Notes: generated by a model not told the origin, from the letters alone. Counted from the stretch's first letter, positions 27,603 through 36,687 are shown. The stretch: 64,000 nt of DNA from Micromonospora sp. KC723 (GCF_004348595.1 NZ_SMKD01000007.1:17161-81160), one strand, 5' to 3'. Made by a program: numbers and translations.

Positions 27603-30600
27603 TCATCGAGAGTCGCGGTAGAGCGCCGCTGCTTCGCGATCGTTCATCGCACCGGCGTAGATCTTGATCTGGTCGATGTCGCCCGAAAGGAAGCTGTTCA
27701 CGCCGGAGACGCTTCCGACGAACAATGGGTGAGAAGATGCTTTGCCGACGGCGCCGACGCCCCGAACGAGTTGGCGTTGACCGTCGACGTACAGGCGAAC
27801 CTCGCCCGTTCCGACGTCGAAGACCCCGGTGAGATGGACCCACTCCTTCGCCTGGACGGCATCTGCTGTCAGTGGGGTGTCCGACACGGCCGCCGCCCAA
27901 CGGACACCACCCACACCATCCGGGGTGATCACTGCGAACCTCAGATTTCCGTTCTGTTCCATGTACAACTTGACGGCACCCTCTTGGGCATTGCCTGCGC
28001 CATGCTTGACGAAGACCTGTTCCTGCCCGTTGAGTTCACGGACGCGGACGGCGGCGGACACCGTCAATGACTGCCCGGTGTTGACCACCGGACCCGTGGT
28101 GGCGGCATACCCGGTTCTGGTCGACGCGCCTCCCCAGCCATCGGGCTGGGCAGTGTTGAACCACAGCGCCTCGCTGCCGTCGTAGCCGTCACCGGTGTAC
28201 CCGACCGTCTGGCTATCGGAATAGGGATCGGTGCATCCGTGGAGGTCTAGGGACCGTCCCCAGTAGTCGTAACTCGTTGCCGAGCCACAGGCGGTGTTGA
28301 GCCCACCGCTGAAGTCCCAGTTCGCCACCTGGATCGGCTGGATGATGCCGGGCTCTGCTTCGGTGCCCATCTCCGGGTTCTCGTCGGTACCGGTCAGGTC
28401 GTCTTGGGTGAGCACCCGGTCCCAGAGCCGGACGTCGGTGATCTGACCGACCCAACGGTCGGGGCCCCTTGTGGGCATCGCGGGATTATCTGGCCACTGG
28501 GCGGCACCGACAACAATCGGACCGGTGGGATTCCAGCCAGCCCCGGTGCGGGTGGCGGAAGCGACCTGGGCGCCGTTAACGAAGAGCACCATCAGCCCGG
28601 TGACCGCCTCGTAGGACGCGGCGAGATGGGTCCACTTGCCAACGCTCTTGGTGGTGATGTTTGTCGGGGAGTCCGCGGCCGCGAATGTGTTGATGCCCTG
28701 GGCGGAGTCGGATCCGGGCATCATGAATCCCCACCGGGGCTGTCCATTCGACCAGCGGTAACCCAGGTAGAAAGAGCTGACCTGGGTGCCGAACTTGCTG
28801 ACGGCGGTCCAGTTGCCGGATGCCAGATCGGGTTCCGGGGTGTCGCCGTTGGCATCACCCAGGTTGACCCAGGCTGCCACGCTGAACGACTTGCTGGTGT
28901 CTAAGGGGGCATTCGCGGAGAGATACGTGTTCCGGTTGAAGGAGGGCGTGGCGTCGCCGTAGATCCGGCTGTTCTCCGCCCACGCCTCGGTGCCGTTGAC
29001 GTTGAGGCTGGGCCCGCCGGATGCCTCCTTGAGTTCGTGGAAGTCGACCTTGTCGAGCGGCCAGTGGGCGACTGGCGTAGACGGCGCGTCAACCAAGAAT
29101 CTGTAACGAGTGGTATCGCTTAGCTTGTTGGCGCCGTCGATACTGTAAACCTCGAGGATGTTAAAGCCGAACCGCGGTGGCGTCAACGTCACCGTGTATC
29201 GCGCACCTGCGCTAACCGTGGTGAGGGGACTGACCTGGCCGCTCCATCCGTAGACGTACTTGACCACGTCGTTGGACCCGGCGAGGAAGGTGAACGTCCC
29301 GGCGATGCCGGGACCGCCGTGGGCGATCCCGTCGGCCGAATAGTCGGCGGAGGTGACGACCGGCGGCAGCGGCTTGTCCAAGTCAACCGTGAATCTACAC
29401 CAACCGGACCAGTCGGAGTAGGAGCCGGCCTTGTCCCTGGTCTGCACCCGCCACTGGTAGGTCCTGCCGTCGGCCAGGGTCCCCAGACTGATGGTGCCCG
29501 AATCGCCGTAGCTGTTGCCCGGCTTGGTCTGCCCGGTCTTGGTACTGACGCCGTTAAATCCGATGAACATGTACTCGAAGTAGCCGGTCAGGCTGTCCCC
29601 GGTACCGTCCGCATCCCCGTAAAAGGCCTTGAACACGGGGGACGCGGTGCCGATTGTCGCGCCGCAGTCTTGGCTGGACGTGGTCAGCTTGCTCGGCACG
29701 TTCGGCTTCGAGTTGTACGTGACCTCAAGCCATGCCTTATCGGTGTAAAACTTTTTCCACCGGCTCTCGAGATCTTCGCCCTCCCCGGCGTCGTTGCAGG
29801 CGCACAGGCCGACGGTGTAGGTCGGCCACGCCTTGTTGACCGCGTACTGCAGGTCGTTCTTGAACGCGGTGCTGGCGAACTCGGCGTCCACGTCGGGCTG
29901 GATCCTGCCGCAGCCGCCCGCCTCGTTGGCGCTGCCCTCCCACGCATCCAGGTGGTTCGACGGCAGCGGGCGAGTGGTCCAGCCCATCCGGCCGCCGCTG
30001 GCAACCGTGATGGCACTGGTGCGGTACGCGTGCACCCAGGTCGGCTCGCAGGACCACGAGTGGTCAAGGGTGACCCTTACCGTACTGCCGAGGATCTGCT
30101 TGCCCTTGAGCCCGCCGATGGGAAAGTCGTAGAACGAGTGGTACCGCTCCCCGTTGCCGCCCTCGGGGTACGGCTGCCGCCCGACCCGAGCCACGGTGGT
30201 GTCGTTGTTCTCCCCGTTGCTGGTCGCGTACGCCCACTTCGACCGCTTCTTCTCGAACTCCGGGTCAATGAAGATCGGATATGTGAGGCCGGGATCGGCC
30301 ATGAGCTTCGTGTCGGGAGTGACCGTCAAATCGGTGCCGGATGCCGCCACGCCGACCGGGGCGGTGCGGGAGGTGACCGCAGCCTCCTCGGCGGTAGCCC
30401 CCTCTCCGGCGGAACCGCCGAGGCTGCGCGCCTGCGCCGGGGCGACCGTGGCAAGCACTTCACCGGCCCGCGAAGGGTCGCTGGACGAATCCCACATCCG
30501 AGCCGGAGCGGAGGTGGCCACCGGGACGCCGGCCGCGGTGCTGAGGCGCAGCACCTCGGAGGCGTCCTGGGTGATCTTCATGTCGCCGCCGGTGCGGTAG

Positions 30601-31217
30601 CGCAGTGCCCGGATCGCCGGCTGCGCCGCCGCCTCCGGGGTAAGTACCTCCACCACATGGGTGTAGCCCTCGGTGGTCGCGGTGACGTGCAGGTTGACGT
30701 CCTTGAGGACGGACGGGTAAACGGCCGTGGCACCGTCGACCCGCGGCGCCGGCAGCGGGCCCAGCGGCCACTCCAAGGTGAAGGTGGAGCCCCTTTCCCG
30801 CCATGTCACCAGCGGTCCAGGACCGCCAGAGGAGAACGAGACGTCGGCGAGTGTCGCGACCGGGACCAGCCTGCCGTCCCGGGCCCGCAGGCTCGTATCG
30901 ATGGCCGCCCACGTGCCGTTTGAGCGGCGCACCCGCTGCGGCGCGACGGAAGCGAGCAACGTACGAACGCCGTCCGAATCAACAGTCACTTGCGCATACT
31001 CGGTACGCTCGCTGAGCACCTCGACGGCGTGGCCGCACCGCGCGGCGAGCCTGGCCGCCGCCGCGTCGTCCGGCGCCTCCGTGACGCAGCCAGCCTGGTC
31101 GGCCGGCTTTGGGGCGGCACTAGCGGCGGGTACCTCGGCCACGAATCCGGTGCCGGAAACGATGACACTGATCGACGTCAGCCAAATGAAGGCACGACGT
31201 CTCCACGACACAGCCAT
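27603..31217 (-). CDS. Secreted protein with two LamG/concanavalin-like domains, upstream partner of the RHS toxin
   Basis: A 1204-aa exported protein. ATG 31217 follows GGGGGA, and the signal peptide core is FIWLTSISVIVSGTGFV, with cleavage near ASAAP. The N-terminal part has the beta-rich region common to actinobacterial RHS partners (RRSNGTWAAIDTSLR). A fibronectin-like segment lies near 540-620, and two LamG jellyroll domains at about 715-920 (WPLDKVDFHELKEASGG, SFSVAAWVNLGD) and 1010-1195 (SLTVSAAVRVREL, GDIDQIKIYAGAM). The RHS gene follows 85 bases later in the same operon, so this is probably an exported delivery or attachment partner. The transposon-riddled island and lower GC suggest transfer. 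Confidence 0.85.
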   Translation of the reverse strand: MAVSWRRRAFIWLTSISVIVSGTGFVAEVPAASAAPKPADQAGCVTEAPDDAAAARLAARCGHAVEVLSERTEYAQVTVDSDGVRTLLASVAPQRVRRSNGTWAAIDTSLRARDGRLVPVATLADVSFSSGGPGPLVTWRERGSTFTLEWPLGPLPAPRVDGATAVYPSVLKDVNLHVTATTEGYTHVVEVLTPEAAAQPAIRALRYRTGGDMKITQDASEVLRLSTAAGVPVATSAPARMWDSSSDPSRAGEVLATVAPAQARSLGGSAGEGATAEEAAVTSRTAPVGVAASGTDLTVTPDTKLMADPGLTYPIFIDPEFEKKRSKWAYATSNGENNDTTVARVGRQPYPEGGNGERYHSFYDFPIGGLKGKQILGSTVRVTLDHSWSCEPTWVHAYRTSAITVASGGRMGWTTRPLPSNHLDAWEGSANEAGGCGRIQPDVDAEFASTAFKNDLQYAVNKAWPTYTVGLCACNDAGEGEDLESRWKKFYTDKAWLEVTYNSKPNVPSKLTTSSQDCGATIGTASPVFKAFYGDADGTGDSLTGYFEYMFIGFNGVSTKTGQTKPGNSYGDSGTISLGTLADGRTYQWRVQTRDKAGSYSDWSGWCRFTVDLDKPLPPVVTSADYSADGIAHGGPGIAGTFTFLAGSNDVVKYVYGWSGQVSPLTTVSAGARYTVTLTPPRFGFNILEVYSIDGANKLSDTTRYRFLVDAPSTPVAHWPLDKVDFHELKEASGGPSLNVNGTEAWAENSRIYGDATPSFNRNTYLSANAPLDTSKSFSVAAWVNLGDANGDTPEPDLASGNWTAVSKFGTQVSSFYLGYRWSNGQPRWGFMMPGSDSAQGINTFAAADSPTNITTKSVGKWTHLAASYEAVTGLMVLFVNGAQVASATRTGAGWNPTGPIVVGAAQWPDNPAMPTRGPDRWVGQITDVRLWDRVLTQDDLTGTDENPEMGTEAEPGIIQPIQVANWDFSGGLNTACGSATSYDYWGRSLDLHGCTDPYSDSQTVGYTGDGYDGSEALWFNTAQPDGWGGASTRTGYAATTGPVVNTGQSLTVSAAVRVRELNGQEQVFVKHGAGNAQEGAVKLYMEQNGNLRFAVITPDGVGGVRWAAAVSDTPLTADAVQAKEWVHLTGVFDVGTGEVRLYVDGQRQLVRGVGAVGKASSHPLFVGSVSGVNSFLSGDIDQIKIYAGAMNDREAAALYRDSR

Positions 31218-31384
31218 GACGATCCCCCGTGTTCGCCCCATAGACAATCAGTGAACTGTAGAGATCGACAGGGCGGTGCGTAAAGGCTCGCACACAAACT
31301 GTCAGCACGTACGGGCATCGATCCGGACAAACGAACATCGCACGTTGCAGCGCGTCACCGCTCCCAACGCCCATCCGTGCACAG

Positions 31385-31985
31385 TCGTCGATCGGCAGGG
31401 CGCGCATCGTGCGCAGCGGCGAGCCGACCACGAACAGGGCGGCGCTCCACGTGCCCAGGGCGGTCACCACCAGCGCCGGACGCATCCCCCACGTGCTGCC
31501 GAGCACACCGCCGAAGAGCGCGCCGAGCGGCACCACCCCGAAACAGATCCACACGAACGCGGCGGTCACCCGACCGAGCAGCTCCGGCGGGGTGACCCGC
31601 TGCCGGTACGACACCAGGGCCACCTTGAACAGCACCCCGTTTGCGGAGTACGCGGCCAGCCCGACGGCGTACAGCAGCAGCCCCCAGCCCGGCCGGGCGG
31701 CCGGCATGAACAGATAGCGGCCCCGGGACAGCCATCGCCAACCAGATCAACCGGGCCGAGCCGACCCGGGCGGCGATCCGGTCGGCCAGCGCCCCGGCGA
31801 GCAGGCCGCCGACCGCCCCGGCGGAGACGACCACACCCACCACGGCCGGGGCGGCGTACAACTCCCGCAGCAGGTAGGGCACCTCCAGCGCGGTGGTGGC
31901 CACGCCGAAGAAGTTCGACGTGGTGGCGCAGAGCAGGGTCGCCAACAGGATGGGATGCCGGCGGACGAACCCGAGCCCTCGATGA
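31385..31985 (-). pseudogene. MFS transporter remnant (C-terminal half, frameshifted)
   Basis: Only the second six-helix bundle of a major-facilitator exporter remains, beginning GLGFVRRHPILLATLL. The segment SAGAVGGLLAGALADRIAARVGSARL fits the MFS loop between helices. A frameshift near 31725 separates it from LLLYAVGLAAYSANGVLFKVAL and the rest. No start codon or N-terminal bundle is present. Confidence 0.8.
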
Positions 31986-32081
31986 GGGCGCTGTTCAGGG
32001 CCTGTAGCAGCGACCCGGGCTGCCCACCATGCTGGACCTTGGCGACGAACTGCTGCGCCTCACCCGAACGAACCGCCGAGC

Positions 32082-32324
32082 TCACCCAGGTCGCCGCCTG
32101 TCGACGGCGGCTGCGACCCCCTGTGCGCGCTCGGCCCGGTCATGGCTGGGGTCGGGCCACCGTTCGCCCGTCTCGCAGCGCCGCACCGTGTTGGCGTTGA
32201 GGCCGGTGTCGGTCTCTCCGGCATGGCTCATTCCCGCCCGAATACGCTCGGCGACCTCCTCGTACGACCAGCCCCGCTGAGGTCTCTCCCACGCTACAAA
32301 TCTTGAATGGCCAGGTTTGTCCAT
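32082..32324 (-). pseudogene. Remnant of an XRE-type helix-turn-helix regulator
   Basis: The frame contains QRGWSYEEVAERIRAGM and GLNANTVRRCETGERWPDP, matching the helix-turn-helix of a common actinobacterial XRE/TPR regulator (usually TVRRWETGERWP). It then loses homology and stops. Only about 55 residues are recognisable. Confidence 0.6.
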
Positions 32325-32483
32325 TGGGTTGGCGTGTCGCTGGTTTGTCGGATGCGATGGGGTAGGTCCGGTGGGATGAGGTATTCCCGATGGGGGTGGG
32401 TTGTCCGCGCGGGGACGGGCGAGGCGTGAGGCGGTGCGGCGGCAGGCGTGGCCGGTCTTCGAAGACGAGGCCGGTCAGACGCT

Positions 32484-32843
32484 TCACTCGAAGCGGGTGG
32501 GCTCCCGCTCGCCGTCGTGGTCTTCCTGGCTCGCCCACCGCTCGGGCGTCGCCCCGTTCAACGTCAACTCGAAGACGTGCCGACGCTGGATCTCGAAGCG
32601 GAGCGGGCTGACGTCGTACTCGACCTCCCCCAGCATGCGCACGACGCTGAACCCCGTCAGTCCGGTCTCTTCGCGGGCCTCCCGTAGCGCCGGGTCCGCC
32701 GGATCCTCACCCGGGCGGACGCTGCCGCCCGGAACCTGGATGCCCACCTCCTCGTAGCTGAAGTCAATGTGCCGGAAGACGAGCAGGTGCCCCTCCCGCA
32801 CGACATAACAGAGAACCTTGTTGGTGACCACCTTCTCGGGCAT
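32484..32843 (-). pseudogene. Nudix hydrolase, C-terminally truncated
   Basis: A 119-aa protein starting MPEKVVTNKVLCYVV at ATG 32843 with GGAAGG before it. The Nudix box is intact: GGSVRPGEDPADPALREAREETGL fits G-X5-E-X7-REUXEEXGU, so pyrophosphohydrolase chemistry on a nucleoside-diphosphate-X is possible. The family normally continues 30-40 residues after EPTRFE with a hydrophobic strand and helix. Here a TGA at 32484 ends it at what looks like a foreign junction. It may be inactive or partly active. Confidence 0.75.
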
Positions 32844-32914
32844 GGCGCCTTCCACCACTCGTTCCTGGTGCGTCTACCCAGGGTCTGGCAAGTGCGGATC
32901 GGGCAGGCCGAAGA

Positions 32915-33157
32915 TTGCTTCCTGGGCCGCTCGGGCGAGATAAGGGCGCCCACAAGGGGCAGGGGTGGGTGTTCCGGGAATACACCGTCAAGAGGGGCAA
33001 GCAGTATACGACCGGTAGGATGATCCAGTGGCATCCCGGCGGTGGCCATCACGGGAAGCTCCCCTATTGGAAGGTCAAGCAGCCGAACAAGCCGGAGGCC
33101 AGGTTGCCTCAGCACCGGGAGAAGCTGCCGCAGTGGAAGCTCGACCAGCTGAAGTGA
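32915..33157 (+). pseudogene. Orphan polymorphic-toxin C-terminal module
   Basis: About 80 codons containing GWVFREYTVKRGKQYTTGR, MIQWHPGGGHHGKLPYWKV and a basic tail ending WKLDQLK. The WHPGGGHHG-PYW block recalls toxin tips at the ends of large RHS or LXG-type proteins in actinobacteria. No signal, shell or good ribosome site precedes it, so it reads as a displaced toxin tip. It is followed 26 bases later by a likely immunity gene, the layout of an orphan toxin/immunity module. Confidence 0.5.
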
Positions 33158-33183
33158 CGCGTTCGCTCTGGAGAGGTGATCCG

Positions 33184-33585
33184 ATGTCTCAGGCGGCGGG
33201 CTACGATCCGGATGATCTCCTTCATCCCGCCCGCGTGATCTCGGTACTGTGCGGGCTGACGCGGGTGGTTGCTCGTCTCGCGCTGGCGCCCGACGACCAG
33301 CGGGAGTACCTGCGCAGGGCCGGCGTCGGCGGCTCGGTGGACGAGTTGGCGCTCCAGCTCGAAGCGGTGGTCGCTCTCCTGGAACCGTTGGAGGAGGCCG
33401 AGCTGGTCGATCCGGCGCAGGCCGAGTTGGCCCGCCGCATCGACCAGATGCTCGACCTGATGAGCGGCGCGGACAAGGCCTACCTGTGGGAACCGGAGGC
33501 ATTGTCGACGGCCCCGGAGTGGGTCGAGGTGCGTGCCCTCGCCAAGGAGTTCCTGTTCCTGCCCGATCCGTTCGGCGGGACGTAG
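33184..33585 (+). CDS. Probable immunity protein of the orphan toxin module
   Basis: A 133-aa acidic, mostly helical cytosolic protein (ARVISVLCGLTRVVARLAL, SVDELALQLEAVVALLEPLEEAELV). ATG 33184 follows a GGAGAGGTGATCCG ribosome site. No catalytic motif is seen. It lies directly after the toxin-tip remnant and before a strong hairpin at 33596-33631. The immunity role is inferred from context only. Retaining an intact immunity gene after loss of the toxin body is common and would protect against sister strains. Confidence 0.6.
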   Translation: MSQAAGYDPDDLLHPARVISVLCGLTRVVARLALAPDDQREYLRRAGVGGSVDELALQLEAVVALLEPLEEAELVDPAQAELARRIDQMLDLMSGADKAYLWEPEALSTAPEWVEVRALAKEFLFLPDPFGGT

Positions 33586-33595
33586 CGGACGATCG

Positions 33596-33631
33596 GTGGT
33601 CCGGGGCGGGAGTTCGCTCGCCCCGGACCAC
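33596..33631. terminator. Terminator hairpin with TTCG loop
   Basis: Arms 33596-33612 and 33617-33631 pair over 15 bp with a two-base bulge around a TTCG tetraloop. It lies between the convergent immunity gene and the ilvD fragment, so it probably acts in both directions and was the original ilvD terminator. Confidence 0.78.
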
Positions 33632-33656
33632 TCGTCGTCGAGCGGCGATCGTCTTC

Positions 33657-34326
33657 CTACTCGGGGACGCGCCGGTACGCGCCGTCGCTGGCCGAGGTTG
33701 CCATCGAGGCGTACGCGCGCAGCGCGGCCGACACCGGCCGCTGCCGGTCCACCGGCGTGTACGGCCGGTCCCGCTTCTCCTGGGCGACCCGGCGGGCGTC
33801 CAGCACGTCGGCCGGCACGTCCAGCTCGATCGTCCGGCCCGGGATGTCGATGACGATCTCGTCGCCGTCGGCGACCAGGGCGATCAGCCCACCGGAGGCC
33901 GCCTCGGGGGAGACGTGGCCGATGGACAGGCCCGACGTGCCGCCGGAGAAACGCCCGTCGGTGAGCAGCGCGCAGGCCCGGCCCAGCCCCCGCCCCTTGA
34001 GGAACGAGGTGGGATAGAGCATCTCCTGCATCCCGGGGCCGCCCTTCGGCCCCTCGTACCGGATGACCACCACGTCCCCGGCGACGACCTCCTTGGCCAG
34101 GATGGCCGACACCGCGTCGTCCTGGGACTCGTAGACCTTGGCCGGGCCGCGGAAGGTCAGGCACTCCTCGGGCACCCCGGCGGTCTTCACCACGCAGCCG
34201 TGCGGGGCCAGGTTGCCGTGCAGGATGGCCAGCCCGCCGTCGGCGCTGTACGCGTGCTCCCGGTCCCGGATGCAGCCCTGCGCCGCGTCGGTGTCCAGCG
34301 ACGACCAGCGGTTGGTGGTGGAGAAC
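33657..34326 (-). pseudogene. ilvD: Dihydroxy-acid dehydratase, C-terminal fragment
   Basis: The last roughly 220 of about 615 residues of IlvD, the [Fe-S] enzyme of branched-chain amino acid synthesis: [58 protein letters not shown]. The reading frame is clean to the TAG at 33657, but everything upstream is replaced by an IS256 fragment joined near 34326. It has no start and lacks the N-terminal Fe-S Cys, so it is dead. Confidence 0.9.
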
Positions 34327-34329
34327 GGC

Positions 34330-34473
34330 CCACTGCTTGGCGCCCTCACCGCCGGTGCCGGCCCACATACCGAGCACGTCGCGTTCCCCGTCCAGGCTGA
34401 TACCCACAGCCACGTAGACGGGCCGGTTCACGACCTGCCCCTGCCGGATCTTCATGACCAGTGCGTCGATGAA
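34330..34473 (-). mobile_element. IS256-family transposase, internal fragment
   Basis: Encodes [21 protein letters not shown] and [21 protein letters not shown], the segment around the first catalytic Asp of IS256 transposases. Its left end is fused to ilvD and its right end to an IS30 fragment at the shared codons for FIDA. Confidence 0.85.
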
Positions 34474-34605
34474 CCACAACGACCCGCAGCTCATCGACAC
34501 ACCCACCTGCTGGGCGGCAGCCGCCCCGGACAGACCCATCCTGACCAACTCAAAGTAGCGACGCTTCACCGCCACCGGCATCTTGTTCGGCGCGTACCTC
34601 GGCAC
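34463..34605 (-). mobile_element. IS30-family transposase, N-terminal fragment
   Basis: GTG 34605 with a GGAGGG site opens VPRYAPNKMPVAVKRRYFEL, then GLSGAAAAQQVGVSMSCGSL and WFIDA, the start of a Streptomyces-type IS30 transposase. After about 48 codons it passes in frame into IS256 sequence at FIDA. Confidence 0.75.
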
Positions 34606-34652
34606 ACGAATCCCTCCGTTCAGGATTCGCGACGTTCGCTGGAAACCGCCCC

Positions 34653-35176
34653 CTGTCCAGCGGCCGCTGCCGCCAGGCTTCCATCTCGTCCACGACGTTG
34701 TCGGTGACCCGGCTGATCAACTCCCGGGACACGTCGGCGTCATACACGTCCGCCAGATGCGCGCAGATCTCCCCGGTCGTCAACCCTTTGGCATACAGCG
34801 ACAGGATCGCCTCGTTGAACCCGTCCAACCTTCGGGCGTGCCTTGGGACGATCCGCGGGGTGAACGACCCGGCCCGGTCCCGTGGAACCTGGATCCGCAC
34901 CGGCCCCACCTCGGTCTGCACCGTCTTGGCCCCGTGACCGTTACGGATGTTGGTCCGCCGGCCAGTCGCTTCATCGACGCCTGCGTCATCAACGTGAGCG
35001 TCCAACTCGGCGTCGAGCGCTGATTCAAGGACAGTGCGCGTGATCCCCGCGAGGAGCCCACCCGGCCCGACCAACGACACCCCGTCAGCCTTCGCCCGCT
35101 CGATTAGTTGCTGAGCAAACTCCACCTCCGCCGCCGTCGCTTCCGGAAGCTGAGCGGCGTTCTTCTTGTCTGCCAT
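34653..35176 (-). mobile_element. IS256-family transposase, N-terminal fragment
   Basis: ATG 35176 opens MADKKNAAQLPEA and runs through GHGAKTVQTEVGPVRIQVPR and FNEAILSLYAKGLTTGEICA to EMEAWRQRPLD, the normal N-terminal third of an IS256 transposase. Homology stops near 34653, where the IS30-derived piece starts. With the internal fragment on the other side this is one IS256 copy broken by IS30 DNA. Confidence 0.87.
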
Positions 35177-35322
35177 GACGTGGTCCTTCCCGGACAGGAT
35201 CAACGTCCTGTCCAACGGACCACACCCAGGTCAAACACGGAAATCTACGCAGTCCCCGTGGTGGGCGTGCCGGATTGCGGCCGAGGTTTGCCAGCACGCG
35301 AGGACCCCGTCCTCGGCACCCC

Positions 35323-35381
35323 CGCAAATCGAACACCGATGACCCGCAATTCGAACACGTCTTGCGCCGCAAATCAAACAC
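35323..35381. promoter_or_regulatory. Three direct repeats upstream of the DUF4143 ATPase
   Basis: CGCAAATCGAACAC (35323-35336), CGCAATTCGAACAC (35345-35358) and CGCAAATCAAACAC (35368-35381) recur every 22-23 bp, about two helical turns, ending 43 bases before the ATPase start. They look like an iterated operator or iteron bound by one protein face. Confidence 0.6.
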
Positions 35382-35424
35382 ATCCGCCCACGCAGACCGA
35401 AACCGTGTCAGTTATCATGACGCC

Positions 35425-36687
35425 GTGCCCACACCGCACCTGATCCCCCGCCGCGCCGCCGCGCAGGTCAACGACGCCCTGGCCGACACCCGCGTCGTGC
35501 TGATCAGCGGAGCACGTCAAGCAGGCAAGAGCACCCTGGTCCGCATCGTCGCCGGCGATCGTCTCGCCGAGCGCCGTGATCTCGACCGAGCGCAGGACCG
35601 GGCCGCGGCGCTCGCCGACCCGGTCGGCTTCGTGGACTCGCCCGAACTCCTGGTCATCGACGAGATTCAACGCGCTCCAGAACTGTTGCTGGCCATCAAG
35701 GCAGCCGTCGACGAGGATCCCCGTCCCGGTCGGCACCTGCTCACCGGCTCTTCTCGCCTGTTCGGCATGGTGGGCGCCCCGGACGCCCTGCCCGGCCGGA
35801 TGGAAACCGTCGAGCTCTGGCCCTTCTCCCAAGGCGAACTCGAGGGAGCACCGGACGGATTCGTCGACGCCGTCTTCGCGCTCGGTCCGGACCTGCGACA
35901 CGAGTCGAAGGTGACCCGCGCCGACTACGCGGCTCGGATCGTGTGCGGCGGCCTACCCGAGGCCACGACCCGCACCGACCCACGCCGCCGCCAACGGTTC
36001 CTCGACGCCTACGTCCACGCGCTCATCGAGCGCGATGTGCGGCAGCTGTCCGACATCCAGCACAAGGGCGAGCTACGCAAGCTGGTACGCCTCCTCGCGG
36101 CCAGGTCCGCGACCATCATCGCCGCCAACTCCCTCGAATCCGCCCTCGGACTGAGCCGGCCAACGATCGCCCGCTACCTCCAAGCCCTGGAAGAGATCTT
36201 CCTGATCAAGCGGATCCCCGGCTGGTCCCGCAACCTCGGCACCCGCGCCACCGCCGCGCCCAAAATGATCTTCGTCGACTCTGGCATCGCCGCCAACGAG
36301 ACCGCGACCGACGCCCGGGCGCTGCTCCGGCCGGGCGCACCGTTCGGGCCACTACTCGAATCATTCGTCCTGTCCGAGCTGTCCCGCCAGCTCACCTGGT
36401 CCGAGCAGTCCGTCGACCTGTCCCACTACCGCGACCAGAGCAGGTACGAAGTCGACGCGGTGCTCGAGAACAGATCTGGGCACGTCGTCGGGATCGAAGT
36501 CAAAGCAGCCACCACCGTCGGACCCGATGACTTCCGCGGGCTCCGCCGACTCGCCGACCGCCTCGGCGACGACTTCATCGCCGGCATCGTCCTCTACACC
36601 GGCACCTCGACGCTGCCGTTCGGCGACAAACTCCGCGCCCTACCAGTCAGTGCCTTATGGCAGATTCCCGCCCCGCCAGCAGACTGA
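35425..36687 (+). CDS. AAA-type ATPase with DUF4143 domain
   Basis: A 420-aa protein starting GTG 35425; the upstream frame lacks homology. An N-terminal P-loop ATPase has Walker A GARQAGKSTLV (about 28-38) and Walker B ELLVIDEIQRAPE, with sensor LLTGSSRL. A linking winged-helix-like segment (NSLESALGLSRPTIARYLQALEE) follows, and the C-terminal DUF4143 nuclease-like domain contains EVDAVLENRSGHVVGIEVKAA, which resembles the D...ExK core of PD-(D/E)XK enzymes. The family is abundant and unexplained, often in mobile or defence contexts. Here it stands alone with three upstream repeats at the right end of the island. Confidence 0.87.
   Translation: MPTPHLIPRRAAAQVNDALADTRVVLISGARQAGKSTLVRIVAGDRLAERRDLDRAQDRAAALADPVGFVDSPELLVIDEIQRAPELLLAIKAAVDEDPRPGRHLLTGSSRLFGMVGAPDALPGRMETVELWPFSQGELEGAPDGFVDAVFALGPDLRHESKVTRADYAARIVCGGLPEATTRTDPRRRQRFLDAYVHALIERDVRQLSDIQHKGELRKLVRLLAARSATIIAANSLESALGLSRPTIARYLQALEEIFLIKRIPGWSRNLGTRATAAPKMIFVDSGIAANETATDARALLRPGAPFGPLLESFVLSELSRQLTWSEQSVDLSHYRDQSRYEVDAVLENRSGHVVGIEVKAATTVGPDDFRGLRRLADRLGDDFIAGIVLYTGTSTLPFGDKLRALPVSALWQIPAPPAD

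Noticed and set aside
35323..35381. CRISPR array
   Set aside because: Only three 14-bp repeats at 22-23 bp period with 8-9 base spacers; far too short for CRISPR, and no cas genes are in the window.
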